Positions 1 to 9,979 of a stretch of 64,000 nucleotides of DNA are shown piece after piece. Origin of the DNA: Halichondria panicea (lineage: Eukaryota > Porifera > Demospongiae > Suberitida > Halichondriidae); assembly GCF_963675165.1 (NCBI RefSeq), contig NC_087385.1:3906501-3970500 (forward strand), read 5' to 3'. The position numbers and the translations under genes are program-made. The notes below the pieces were generated by a model, which did not search any database, had not been told where the DNA came from, and saw only the letters and a list, made by a program, of their open reading frames with translations. How positions within the stretch are numbered: the first letter of the stretch is position 1; each line of letters begins with the position of its first letter.

Positions 1-152
1 TGCAAATACTGAAAACTTGGGCTGATGTCAGCACTAATACTTTGTTGCTTTATTGCTTTTGTAAAAAAATGCAGGCACTCGTGCAGTTACTGGCACAGAC
101 TCGTAATATCCCATGGGATAATGCATTTATTGCTTAGCAACCAAAATGCAGG

Positions 153-530
153 TTGAATCTGCGCATGCGCGACATGCGGTTGTTTTGTCAACCAGAAGAA
201 TGCGTAGCAACAAAATTGAGTTTCTCCCAGCTGAAGACGAGTTTAAGAGAAAGAAAGTGGCTAAAACAAAGAAATAAGACTCTAGAACATCACGAAAGCT
301 TACAGAAGGCTACTAAAAGATTTTGTAGAGAACAGACAAGGAAAAAAGACAAGAAAACGTTGAAAACCAGCAACCCGTTTTGAAAATGGATAGTTCTGAA
401 GGATAAACAGTGTGTGCTTGCTTTCTATCATGCTCCAGTGTATCAGAAGAGGAAACATGGACGGCTATAGCAAAAGAAAGTGTGACAACCGTTTTGAAGC
501 AAAAACGACTTACAAGAGCCACATGGTAGT
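153..530 (+). other. Coding-like relic inside the duplicated repeat
   Basis: Short stretches read like protein (for example a basic run ending KRKKVAKTKK near 265) but are broken by several stops. The same segment is present at about 24270-25340. Part of it (about 100-210) is found inverted near 27040-27150, so it belongs to a repeat with inverted ends rather than to an obvious host gene. I do not recognise a family. Confidence 0.3.
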
Positions 531-1555
531 GCAGTCACTTCTACATGTGCAATATTCCACTCAAAGCACTCATTCTCCCAACACTAATGCCTGTTAGATG
601 CATTAAATATGACAGCTAAACTGAACACTGACACAACCTCCTGATCCTCAGCCTCACTGTAAAAGAACAAAGAAGTTATACAGAGCATCAAAGAGCATCA
701 GAAAACATGATAAACATTGCATTGCATGATCATAAGTATTGTTTTCTTGTCTCTCACTGCTGAAAACGTTTCAAAGAATCACTGCCTAGTGTGCAATAAC
801 AAGTGTGCAATAATACTTCTGGGTGTGCGATACGGAAAAATATCTGCACACTTGGTGATGAGTCGCTTCCTGTGCAATTTGAATGTAAAACGCTGACGTC
901 AGCACTTATTAAAAAGCACTTTGAATGTAAAACGCTGACGTGCTTTTTAATAAGTGCTGACGTCAGCATTCAAATCGCACAGGAAGCGACTCATCACCAA
1001 GTGTGCAGATATTTTCCCATATCGCACACCCGGAAGTTATTGCATAATATTCTTATTTGGAATGCAAGATTTTTCGCAGTTTTTCAGTATAATAATTATA
1101 GTGAGAGAAACGAGAAAAACAATAATTTATAGGGTGTAATACAGGATTTTGAAGTAGAGGGGGGAAATAAGAAAAAAGTTTGCTAAAAAAAATGTCGATC
1201 AACTAGCTGTTATTTCAATACCCTATTAATACCCTGTTAGTATGTAAAATTGCCAGCTATGGACACTCAGTCAGTCATACAACTAGTACTTGAATGCGAA
1301 TTTTAGGGGGATATCCCCTTCCCCCCTGTATAACACCCGATCAGTCTCTTTCATGTTTTCTGATGCTCTGTATCACTTCTTTGCTCTTTTTCAGTGAGGC
1401 TGTGGATCAGAAGGTTGTCAGTGTTCAGTTTAGCAGTCATAAATAACGCATCGAACAGGCATCATGCAGTGTTGAGAGAATGAGTGCTTTGAGCGGAATA
1501 TTGCACATGTAGAAGTGTACTGCACCACCATTAAGCCTGTTCAAGCCTTGTAAGT
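505..1555. repeat. Long inverted-repeat (foldback-like) element
   Basis: The arm at about 505-715 is the imperfect reverse complement of about 1349-1555 (shared blocks include CTACATGTGCAATATTCC and GCTCAAAGCACTCATTCTC-like sequence). The space between contains a second, shorter palindrome (see 803-1045). The same structure recurs in copy 2 at about 25310-26350. No transposase is visible. It looks like a non-autonomous element with long terminal inverted repeats. Confidence 0.75.
803..1045. repeat. Inner palindromic element nested in the foldback
   Basis: Two arms of about 100 bp, beginning CTTCNGGGTGTGCGATA on the outside, are near-perfect reverse complements and meet around 940. The sequence GCTGACGTCAGC occurs near the centre. 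Duplicated at about 25612-25860. Confidence 0.8.
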
Positions 1556-1667
1556 AACTAAAACCATGCTAAAACTCCTCTTCAGCTTCTAAAGTTGGGC
1601 TGGGCACAACCCAGCCTATCAATCTCTAGTGTTCATCATTTAAGGAAACACATTAGTTGTGAATTTG

Positions 1668-2068
1668 TCCATAGATTGAAGAGTTAGAGGGATTGGAAAC
1701 GGAGCTAGTGGTGCACGTGATGCTTTTACATTGAATCTGCAATGGAGCCTCGAAAACTATCTGCGTTAGGCCCTATGAATAAGGCTATTAAGCAACATTT
1801 GTGCCGGGTAACTCCCTCAAAATAAGAAAGTTGTGTTTTCTCGAGACATCATCTCCTTCAGCGATTTATAACATGCTTAGTCCATGAGCTACATGTAGTG
1901 CTTGCTAATGACTGACTACACCCAGTAAAAAGAAACATTTCCAGTAAAGTTATGTTCCCAAGAGCTAATGGAACATGTAGCGTGTAAAGCGTGCTGGTTA
2001 TAATTACTACACCTTGAAATAAGTGAGTTGCATGTTGCATTGGATGTTACTCGAGGATACCAACCACA
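1668..2068. mobile_element. Truncated copy of the ATAGATTGAAGAG-end element family
   Basis: Starts with the terminal sequence CCATAGATTGAAGAGTTAG and then runs as the reverse complement of the element at 23206-23697, but its other terminal repeat is missing near 2068. Also present in duplication copy 2 at about 26467-26855. Confidence 0.7.
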
Positions 2069-2278
2069 TTTAGCTATAATTATAAACTGCTGTGGCTAGT
2101 ATAAATACTGATAGCTAGTACTTTTCACTGCTATAAAATCTGTCCGCACACTCTTTATTCCCGTTAAAATACACATGGGGGACAAAGAGTGTACCCTACA
2201 CTATTTATATATGGGAGACAAAGAGCGGCCCTACACTCTTAAGTCTGTACCTTACATATTAAACTTCTTAAAATAATA

Positions 2279-2907
2279 CAGTAGACTCTCACAAACCTAA
2301 TAGAGCAGGGTACATGAAATTTTCGGGTTAACGGATGTCATTAAAAATGAAGTCACTTGCACGTGTACAGATTATAATTATTACTGTGGCCAAAAAGGGA
2401 AACTGCTATAGCTAGATCAGAAGCCCATAAAGAGAAGGAGCGGCTAACTTCAACGTATACTCGGGGATCACGTTTCGTAATTACCCGTGAAACCGAACTT
2501 CCTTGTATGGAAGCGACTAAGTGCTTGCAAACCGCAGCCCTGCATGGCGTATAACATGTGTAGAGATTCAACCACTTAAGTAACTCTGCATATATGGAAA
2601 TGCGGTCATAACCACTTACGAAACGTGATCCCCGTAGTTAGCCGCTCCTTCTCTTTATGGGCTCCTGGGTAGATTAATCTTTAAGTTTTTTATCTCATTT
2701 TCTCTCCAATAGAGTGAGTCTTGTAAGCTCTTTTAGTTTTGCAGGTAGCCATTGTACTGAGAGAATGTTAGATTTAGCAAAGCAAGTTAAGTGCACATGC
2801 GCACTACTCTATTCTACTGACGTGCCCCTCCTCTTTTCCTTTTTGCCATTTTGTCCGGATTTGCGAGCTTTTGAACTAAAGGGGTCCGGATTAGCGAGGG
2901 TCTACTG
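2279..2907. mobile_element. Non-autonomous mariner/pogo-type element with a nested element
   Basis: Terminal inverted repeats begin CAGTAGACTCTC at 2279 and end as the complement of CAGTAGACCCTCGCTAATCC at 2907, flanked on both sides by TA. A second inverted-repeat element (about 2421-2668, ends like AGGAGCCCATAAAGAGAAGG) is nested inside. No transposase is encoded. The duplicate is at 27201-27829. Confidence 0.8.
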
Positions 2908-2962
2908 TAGCACAATACTGTTGATCAGTGATTTGTTTACGAACCAGTTAGGTGACACCCAC

Positions 2963-4067
2963 CTTATCAAGTTGGTTCACATCTGCTCCCCTGTCAATCA
3001 ACAACTTTGCAGTCTCAGTGTGACCTCCCTCACAGGCAGCTAGGAGTGGGGATGTCCCATCCTGTACAAAACATTTGGCACTATATTGTATCCTAGCAAC
3101 TAATTAGGTGAAAACTCACCCTAACAAGCTGGTTCACATCTGCTCCCCTGTCAATCAACAACTGCGCAGTTTCAGTGTGACCTCCCTCACAGGCAGCTAG
3201 GAGTGGGGATGTCCCATCCTGTACAAAACATTTGGTACCTTACACTATATTGTATCCTAGCAACTAATGACTTGTTGTCCCTTTAAATAGTATAGTTAAT
3301 CAGTGGATTTGTTTAGGAGCTACTAGCTAGGTGAAAACTCACCCTAACAAGCTGGTTCACATCTGCTCCCCCCTTGTCAATCAACAACTTTGCAGTCTCA
3401 GTGTGACCTCCTTCACAGGCAGCTAGGAGTGGCGATGTCCCATCCTGTAACCTTATATTATTATTTCTCCTAGTATATATTGATTCAAACATCAAACAAA
3501 TACAGGTATCTATTATTAGCAAACTTTGCAAGTGTATGACATCATGATCGTAAAGTTAGATTGCAAATATTTTTCCTCCCAAAACATTGTAGTAATACGG
3601 TATTTAAACCTCCTTCGCAGGCTCTCCTTTTTCTTGTTCTTTTGTCACACAGGTCAATAAGATAAAATACAGTAAGAATTGGAGGAACAAAGAAAGAAAC
3701 AACTGTGAAAGAAAAAGGAGACTTCTCCTTTTTCGTTGTCTCCCCCTTCTTTTTTTTTTGTTCCTCCATTTCCTCCTGTATTTTTTCTTAGAACAGAAAA
3801 AGGAGAGGCTGCAAAGGAGGCTAGTAATACGGTATATCCTGCTTATATATATACATTTGATAATCAAGAACTGGCCAATGCATGTAAATTCTCAGTTTGA
3901 TCTCCCACAATTATGCAAACATAATTATGAGCTATAATTTATTATCAGTACGCTTGACCCCTATTTACCTTCGATCTGCAATCCACACTTGCTCCGTGTT
4001 CCATGAGAGACGCCACTTCTGAGATTGACCCTTTCAAACACGCTAGAATTAGCTGATCTGATAGCTC
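2963..4067 (-). CDS. Ankyrin-repeat exons 2-5 of the copy-1 CARD-like/ankyrin gene
   Basis: Four exons read leftward: 4067-3969 (99 bp), 3444-3343 (102 bp), 3218-3120 (99 bp) and 3061-2963 (99 bp). Each begins after an AG acceptor and ends at a GTGAGT, GTGGGT or GTAAAT donor. All are phase 0, so each exon is one exchangeable repeat of 33-34 residues. The last three carry the ankyrin core SPLLAACEGGHTETAKLL followed by GADVNQL. The first (ELSDQLILACLKGS...) is a more divergent capping-type repeat. The gene is incomplete: no terminal exon follows and the next one must lie left of the window. Compared with the paralogue at 27885-28403, this copy has one extra repeat exon. Confidence 0.82.
3590..3835. 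mobile_element. Small inverted-repeat element with 14-bp flanking direct repeats
   Basis: The element at about 3604-3821 has ends CCTCCTTYGCAG followed by CTCTCCTTTTTCTGTTC in inverted orientation. The 14-mer TAGTAATACGGTAT stands on both sides (3590-3603 and 3822-3835). It lies in the intron between ankyrin exons 2 and 3. A relative is at 15706-15838. Confidence 0.65.
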
Positions 4068-4151
4068 CTATATTGTTGAAAATAAATTTAGTTTGACACG
4101 CTTCTTTATCACTACATGCATACATTAATTATATATACAAACCGGACTTAC

Positions 4152-5501
4152 GAGAAATTTGACCCCAATCTCACTAAGAGCTAAGTGATGCTCGTGAGAC
4201 ACTGGCAAGATACTTTTAGCAACAGCAGCAGAAACCATGAGGTGAAGCTCGACACAGCCATTCTTAATCAAGCATAGTCGCAGAGCTGAAAACCGCAAAC
4301 CAAACACCTTTGCTACTTCGTTTTGGAGTGCTTGCACTCCTTCCAGTGTTTCAACACCTGTTGCACATTTGAGAGCAAACAGCTTACCTTTTTCGGGAAC
4401 ATTGCATCCACTAGAAAATACTAATGGTGGAATTTCAAATACATTTCGCTGACAAAAGGTATGCAAATCTCTTAGGTATTCTTCCAGTAGCCTATGGTCA
4501 TCAGAGCACCCATGATGCTTAATGAGGTGTTCCAGTAAATGGTAATTGTAGAACGAGATGTAGTTATTACTTTGAAGAATCAAGAACATCTCAGACACTG
4601 AACTTGCCCCAAGTAACTTCTCTTGATGTTCTATACTGTCAAGCACTTTTACTTCATTGTCTATTTCTCTGAAAGCCCTGAGGCTTAAGATGGAGTGTTT
4701 GATTTCTTCTAGAAGGATATTTTGCCTTTTTAATGACTCCCGAATATAAATCGAAAAATCAGCAAATTTTGTGAGAATTTCTTTCGTATCAGATATCAAT
4801 CTTTGTTGCAGATCAATAATATCATCCTTTTCGAGACCCTTTACATCCATGTACGGAAATAGCTTGCTGTATCCTTCAATTGATCTCGTTCTATGTGGAC
4901 AGCCCTCTTCAGAAAAAAAGCGTTCGAGAGTGCATTCATTGCAGAAAGGACAGATAAAGCTCCTTAGTTCAGCTGCAGTAGAGTGAAATGACTCGTCTCC
5001 AGAAGAATCATTGTCTTCAGTTCCTTCTGTGAGTTTTGACGTAAGTTGATGTGATGTCAGTTGTTCAAGCTCTCTATAGTCACATTCAGCACTAAATTTT
5101 GCTTGATGTGATTGTTCAGGCTCGGGATCCCCGGCCCCAACTATACCACATTCAGTGTCGTAGGCTTCTTGTAGGATTCTGACAATATCGTCAGTAGAAG
5201 GGCCCTTTATAATGTCAACAAAGCCATGGAAAACATTGGGATCACGTTCAATCCGATCGATAATAGTGTCCACAAGTTTCTGAGCTTTCATTTCATCCAG
5301 TATTGACATGTTTCGGGTGAAATCGCGAACAGAAGAGGGTACATACCCCTTTGCATAGAGGGCATCACAGATGGCGCCAGGTTGCTCTTTTACAGTAGCA
5401 ATTACATTCTCATAGCACTTTCGAAATGCTAAGTACTCAGGAGTGGTGTCCCTGATAGATGATTGTTTGGGAGCACGACTTCCAGACAGTAAATTTCCCA
5501 T
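4152..5501 (-). CDS. First exon of CARD-like/ankyrin gene, copy 1 (450 codons)
   Basis: The exon runs from ATG at 5501 to a GTAAGT donor just after 4152, exactly 450 codons, phase 0. It is followed by ankyrin exons. Seen: an N-terminal MGNLLSGS, which fits the glycine-2 N-myristoylation pattern and suggests membrane attachment. Residues about 20-110 are a predicted helical block (FRKCYENVIATVKEQPGAIC ... DIVRILQEAYD) resembling a CARD. An acidic/serine linker follows. At about 180-205 is a C-x2-C-x4-C ... C-x-H motif. Residues about 215-450 form a conserved block with HLLEHLIKHHG and a C-terminal region that I do not assign to a named family. Domain assignment is by eye only. A role in innate-immune-type signalling with ankyrin ligand recognition is inference. 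The paralogue is at 28482-29806. Confidence 0.82.
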
Positions 5502-5689
5502 TCTAGATAGAACTAGAATAGTTTATGATGTAGCTATAATTAATTATGTATAGATTTGGGAACTCCCTAGGCTGACCACAACTGATAGGATGGTGAGACA
5601 CACCCAATACTTAGATGCATGCTGCAAATAAATCTACATTGTTTCTAAAAAAATAATTATTTTTTACTGGTTCTATAATTAGAACGTAC

Positions 5690-5860
5690 GGTACTCAGGA
5701 GTCAGGAGTGGTATGGTGTCCCTGATAGATGATTGTTTTTGGGAGCACAACTTCCAGACACATGGACAGTGTCAGTAAATTTCCCATTTCTGATCATTAT
5801 GGGAACTCCCTATAGGCTGACCACAGATGCATGGTGACACACCCAACAGAGATGCTTATA
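5690..5860 (-). pseudogene. Duplicated fragment of the gene start and upstream region
   Basis: This stretch repeats about 5430-5600: the first codons of the upstream gene (TGATAGATGATTGTTT, TTCCAGACA, AAATTTCCCAT) and then its 5' flank (GGGAACTCCCT, GGCTGACCACA). Small insertions disrupt the coding part, so it is a dead local duplicate. The rest of 5502-5964 shows no gene. Confidence 0.75.
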
Positions 5861-5964
5861 GAGCTAAGATGCTAATGTATTGTGTGACCCTTTTCCATTT
5901 ATTTTCGATAATATCTTGATGATTGATATACATGATTGTGTATTAGCCTAGCTACTTTAGATCA

Positions 5965-6738
5965 TTAGATGGGAGGACTAGATCTATCACTGTGAACAGT
6001 CATATCGTACTTTTCGGCCAACTTATTCACCCAATCAGGCATTTCTTTGCTGGCCCTTGAACCTGGACCAGGCTTCTTTGCCTTGTGACTTTCTAGCAGT
6101 ATGACGTCAGAGACTGGGAATTCGGTAGGCTCAGCTACTTCCTCCACTGAAATCTGCAGCAGTATAACATGCGTGTGTAGTGAGGCTAACTTAGAGATAG
6201 CGCCATACACATTTGCATAGGGATCTTATATGAGCTAATCCCTCCTCCCCCTAAAAAATACTTACCAGAGATGTTTTAAAGAACCCTCTAGAGTTTCGTA
6301 GTTCACCATCTTTGTGAAGTGAACCACTGACATCACTGATTTGGTCCAAACTCTCAATTTCACTATATTCTCCAGGGTAGTCCTTTTCAGAACTGCGAAT
6401 TTGAACTAGACGGTCAACTTTGATGTCATTTTCATTCAGCACACTCGACACCAAGGTAGCAGACTGCGTTTTTTGGTCTATTATTGTCGAGGCATTTGAA
6501 AAGCTGGATTTCTGTTTATTCTCAGCCAAAGACAAGTCAGCTTGTGAGGTAGCTAAGTCCATTTCAATTGAGTTCCTAGGACTTGAATAGCGACGCTCAA
6601 ATGATTGCTTCAGTTCGTTTGAGATGGAGGATAATCGTCGGCGGGTGAGGTAGCATTGAACAGGATCTGAGTTAGGCTTAGACTGACGAGATATAAAGTT
6701 ATCGATGGGTGACGAGAAATGTGGGAACTTAGATTGAT
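5965..6738 (-). CDS. Unrecognised protein, two C-terminal exons
   Basis: Exon 6738-6266 (ends at a GTAAGT donor, phase 0) joins exon 6153-5965 (acceptor CTGCTGCAG; stop TAA at 5965-5967). The encoded region is polar and serine-rich (SISNELKQSFERRYSSPRNS in the middle). The last exon has a lysine/proline patch (HKAKKPGPGSR) and a short WVNKLAEKYD helix near the end. An in-frame ATG upstream of the acceptor at 6802 could also serve as a start if this is the first exon. Otherwise exon 7662-7603, which leaves the matching phase, precedes it. I do not recognise the family. Confidence 0.55.
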
Positions 6739-6835
6739 CTGTGCATGGGGAATGTATTATATGCTTGAGCTGTGTGGAATACGCCAACACATTTATTGTC
6801 ATTGTGTAAACCGCCCGTGTGTATAATAGCTATAC

Positions 6836-7001
6836 AGTGGAACCCCTCTATAACGGACCCCTTTGGGGAACAATGTTTTGGCCTTTATACAGAGGTGGCC
6901 TTTGTTGAGAGGTTGTTTTTTATACATTTGGGACCTGGGTGCCTGGCCGTTATATAGCAACTGGCCTTTATTCAGAGGTGGTTGTTAACAGAGGTCCCAT
7001 T
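6836..7001. mobile_element. Putative pogo/Tigger-like non-autonomous element
   Basis: The left end CAGTGGAACCCCTCTATAAC and a right end complementary to AATGGGACCTCTGTTAAC resemble inverted termini of the mariner/pogo group. The interior repeats the motif GGCCTTTATWCAGAGGTGG. No coding sequence. Ends are approximate. Confidence 0.5.
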
Positions 7002-7477
7002 GTCTTTATTTGCCGTAGCATTGCAGTTACAAATTTTTGTAATTCGTAGTATAATATTGCATGAAGAACAGCATTCACATGCAGTACAACAAATACTGCA
7101 TCAGTGTGCTCTAGAGTTTACCAAGGTGAAACCAGTGAATTGATAAAGAAATGTCTACCTTTACCAACCAACCGAACAAACATTTCCAGCTGCAGTGAAT
7201 CAGTAATGTATATTTATTGTGTGCGAAGAAGAAGTCAATAATTCATGCTAACTATCCTCTTGGTTTTTTCAGCCTTACCAAGAAAACAGTGATAGCTGAT
7301 GTTCTCAAACACAGGACCAGTTCAAAATACCATAAAAAAATACCATAAAAAAAACATAATTATTGCAAGTACCTTGAACGACAAGTTCTGTGGCGAGGGA
7401 CATCCCTTCCCACTTGACAGAAAAGAGAACAGTGTGAAAAACGATCAAGAAGAGAACAATCTTGTCGAAGCCTGCCC

Positions 7478-7479
<2 letters not shown>

Positions 7480-7520
<41 letters not shown>

Positions 7521-7527
7521 GTGTGTA
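7480..7527. repeat. (TG)n microsatellite
   Basis: About 24 uninterrupted or nearly uninterrupted TG dinucleotides. The surrounding 7001-7600 contains no supported gene. Confidence 0.95.
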
Positions 7528-7602
7528 TGAGACAGGCGTATACTAATTACATTACGGTAATGAGAGGCAATGTATGCATAAGCAAAAGTAATTAATGCTT
7601 AC

Positions 7603-7662
7603 AGCTGTTATTTTTCGAGCCATCTTGATCAGGAAGACCACGCAAGCTGACGAAGAAGAATG
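7603..7662 (-). CDS. Candidate 60-bp exon upstream of the 5965-6738 gene
   Basis: Bounded by acceptor GTCTGCAG and donor GTAAGC. Read in the frame that ends with one spare base it gives FFFVSLRGLPDQDGSKNNS and fits the phase needed by the exon starting at 6738. Support is splice-site and phase consistency only. Confidence 0.3.
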
Positions 7663-7986
7663 CTGCAGACAATAAATCGCCAACACACACATAATTATAC
7701 AGACACATCACACTCACAACGTGCCCAACCTTGTTTGTAGAGTGGTGTGCAGTTTTTTCCAGATTAAGGACCTGCAGATAATAATAATGTTATGAGTATG
7801 CACTTTTCAGAAGTGTATAATTATATAAAAGTGCAGTTTCATTCACAGAGATAAGCTGTGTCACCAATCAACCCATCTAGTGTGTTCAGGGTCTAACTCT
7901 GTTACCAGGTGTCTGTTCTCACTGTCATTATTCTATAGTGCATATGTGACATACAATGCTGCATGGGTAATATTATGTGTAGTGAA

Positions 7987-8171
7987 TACTGGAGTTTGCA
8001 GAATCCTTGCAACACATGAATAAAAGTATTGAGCACTGTGGTTCCTTATATGGAAATGCTCACACATTTAAGTAGTAAAACAGACCACAGTGTGTACACA
8101 AAATCCATATAAGGAACGCGTAACGCTCTACGCTTTTACTGGTGTGTTGCAAAGATTCTGCAAACACCAGT
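7987..8171. repeat. Palindromic element
   Basis: TACTGGAGTTTGCAGAATCC at the left is mirrored by the complement of TACTGGTGTTTGCAGAATC at the right. An inner pair built on GGTTCCTTATATGG also matches, making an imperfect foldback of about 185 bp. No coding capacity. Confidence 0.7.
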
Positions 8172-8187
8172 ATTGGAAAATTATATG

Positions 8188-8699
8188 CAGGGCCGGCGGA
8201 ACCGGTCAGGTTGGTCAGGCCAAAACCTGACCACTTTTCTAGTGTTCACTTATTTATTTGGTAACGGTCGTTAACATTAAAAATGAAAAATTAATCAGTT
8301 TGGCCTTACTCAACGGTGCTGGTAATAGTGTAATAGACTGGTATAGTACTGCAGTTTCAGACTATCTAGTGTCAGATCTAGCTGCAAGCCAGAAGAAAAT
8401 GTCTCTCTCCTCTCTCCAAACTGCAATCGAGTTCCTTTCAGTGTCCTCACATTGGTGCCTCTCCAAACCAGCAGAAGAACATGTCCTTCCTATCATCGTC
8501 TCAGGAAAGTTTTAGGTGCAACCGGTGCAACATCTGTACCAATATTAATTTTTGTGATTGTCTAAATTAAAATGTAAATTTTCAAATTCATTAAATATTA
8601 CTCAAAATGCACCAGAATGCACCAGCAAGCACCATTCAAAAAAAATTTCCCCTTTATGGGTCCGGCCTGACCACTTCATATTTGCTTCCTCCGGCTCTG
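8188..8699. mobile_element. hAT-like non-autonomous element with 5-bp target duplication
   Basis: Ends are CAGGGCCGGCGGAACCGG and the complement of CAGAGCCGGAGGAAGC, each followed by a shared GGTCAGG...CTGACCAC block. The 5-mer ATATG flanks it on both sides (8183-8187, 8700-8704). The interior has only an 85-codon open frame without recognisable motifs. Confidence 0.72.
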
Positions 8700-9470
8700 A
8701 TATGGTATTGCCATGGAGAGTGTAAATACTTAAAGTTGCAAATAAGCCAAAGTCAGCAGAAAATTATTTGCGAACTATAGGTTTTGCGATTTTAAAGTAA
8801 TCAACACCCGCAATTGCATAATAATGGCAAAATATGTATACATTTATTTGTAAACTTACCAGAGAAGTTTAAAAGCTAAGCTATAAAATGTTCAGAAGAT
8901 ATTACTCTAACCAAAAGTGTACCTTAAAAACCAGTAAAATTAATCATGAATTATATACACTGTGAACATAATTATGTAAGACCCATAAAGGGATGGTCAG
9001 GATACCTAAACCATTGAACAATTATGTGATGAAGTCTAGGACCTTAGCTGTATAAGATTACTGTTTTATTACTCTAACCGATTACCCACTATAACAATTT
9101 TTGAGTATGTTGTAGCTTGGTCATTCACCTACACATTGGTATCAGCACAACTACGTCATTTGTAAATATTATTTTTGCAAGACAACTCAAGGTATCACGT
9201 TCAATCTTGCATGGAATCACTGCATGCAACAGCATAATTATGATTCTTGTACTCCATGTTCTTTTTATATACGTGTACGCCAAACATATGCTTCTCACCT
9301 CTGGCTTGAGTAGCTTAAATAGTTTCAGCAGTCACTCATCATCAATGGGCAACCGCTCTACAAATGTATAATTATAAAAAGAACACTAACTTATAAGAAT
9401 TTATGCAGAATATTTGCTTCATTCTACAATGTAGATCTACTCGATCTACACAAATTCAACCTTGGCTCAC
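8700..9470. other. Intergenic, no supported gene
   Basis: AT-rich sequence. At about 9303-9362 on the minus strand there is an exon-sized segment with a donor-like GTGAGA whose best frame (LLKLFKLLKPE) is interrupted by a stop. I regard it as at most a relic. Confidence 0.4.
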
Positions 9471-9564
9471 TCAGGACATCCAAGCTTTCACCAGCTCAGC
9501 TCTTTGCTTGGCCCTCTCTTTCTTGAGGTGCTTCTTGTTGTACTTCCTGAGAATAAACACATCC
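9471..9564 (-). CDS. Candidate terminal exon of an unrecognised minus-strand gene
   Basis: After acceptor TCCCAG at 9565 the frame reads DVFILRKYNKKHLKKERAKQ, continues RAELVKAWMS and stops at 9471-9473. It is a strongly basic, helix-forming C-terminus. The upstream exon would lie to the right but is not identified; the PP5-type gene on the other strand begins at 9980. Family unknown. Confidence 0.38.
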
Positions 9565-9979
9565 CTGGGATACTACAAAAGTCTTTCAAGACAATAATTA
9601 TGATGACAAGGACGCTCAGCTCAATGAGGCAACAAGATAATGAATGAGTCAGATAGCATTTGGGAAGGCTAGTAAAGCGCTAATGCATCTGCATCATAGA
9701 TACTATAAATTAAGTAGTCTATCTATGATTGCATGCATGCTGTGGACAGCACAAGGAAAAGGCCCTACGGACGTGGAGAGTATGGGTAGGTGGAAATAAT
9801 GGGGGTTAGAGTGGGTCTACCGTACACACTCGCAGTAATTCGAATGTGGTGCCTTCTTGTATTACCGTTTAATAGCACTCTAAAGTATTTTGTTTTGGGA
9901 CGGATGTGCTAAAAACGATATTGTGTCTCTTAGTATAGTATTGAGATAAATAAAGTTCGTACATATTTCTCTGCCACAG

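Larger units (their letters stand above)
1..5504. repeat. Segmental duplication, copy 1
   Basis: Bases 1 to about 5504 match about 24105-29812 in the same orientation over nearly their whole length, including nested repeats, ankyrin exons and the first exon of a gene. The match stops a few bases upstream of the start codon at 5501. It probably continues left of the window, because similarity is already present at base 1. Differences: copy 2 carries an extra 698-bp transposon and an extra 135-bp block at about 27026-27160, and copy 1 has one more ankyrin exon. Confidence 0.93.

Noticed and set aside
7299-7595. 98-codon frame containing a long alternating Cys/Val run
   Set aside because: The run is a translated (TG)n microsatellite; the rest has no support.
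8258-8515. 85-codon frame inside the hAT-like element as a transposase fragment
   Set aside because: No hAT motif is visible and the frame lies in AT-rich filler.
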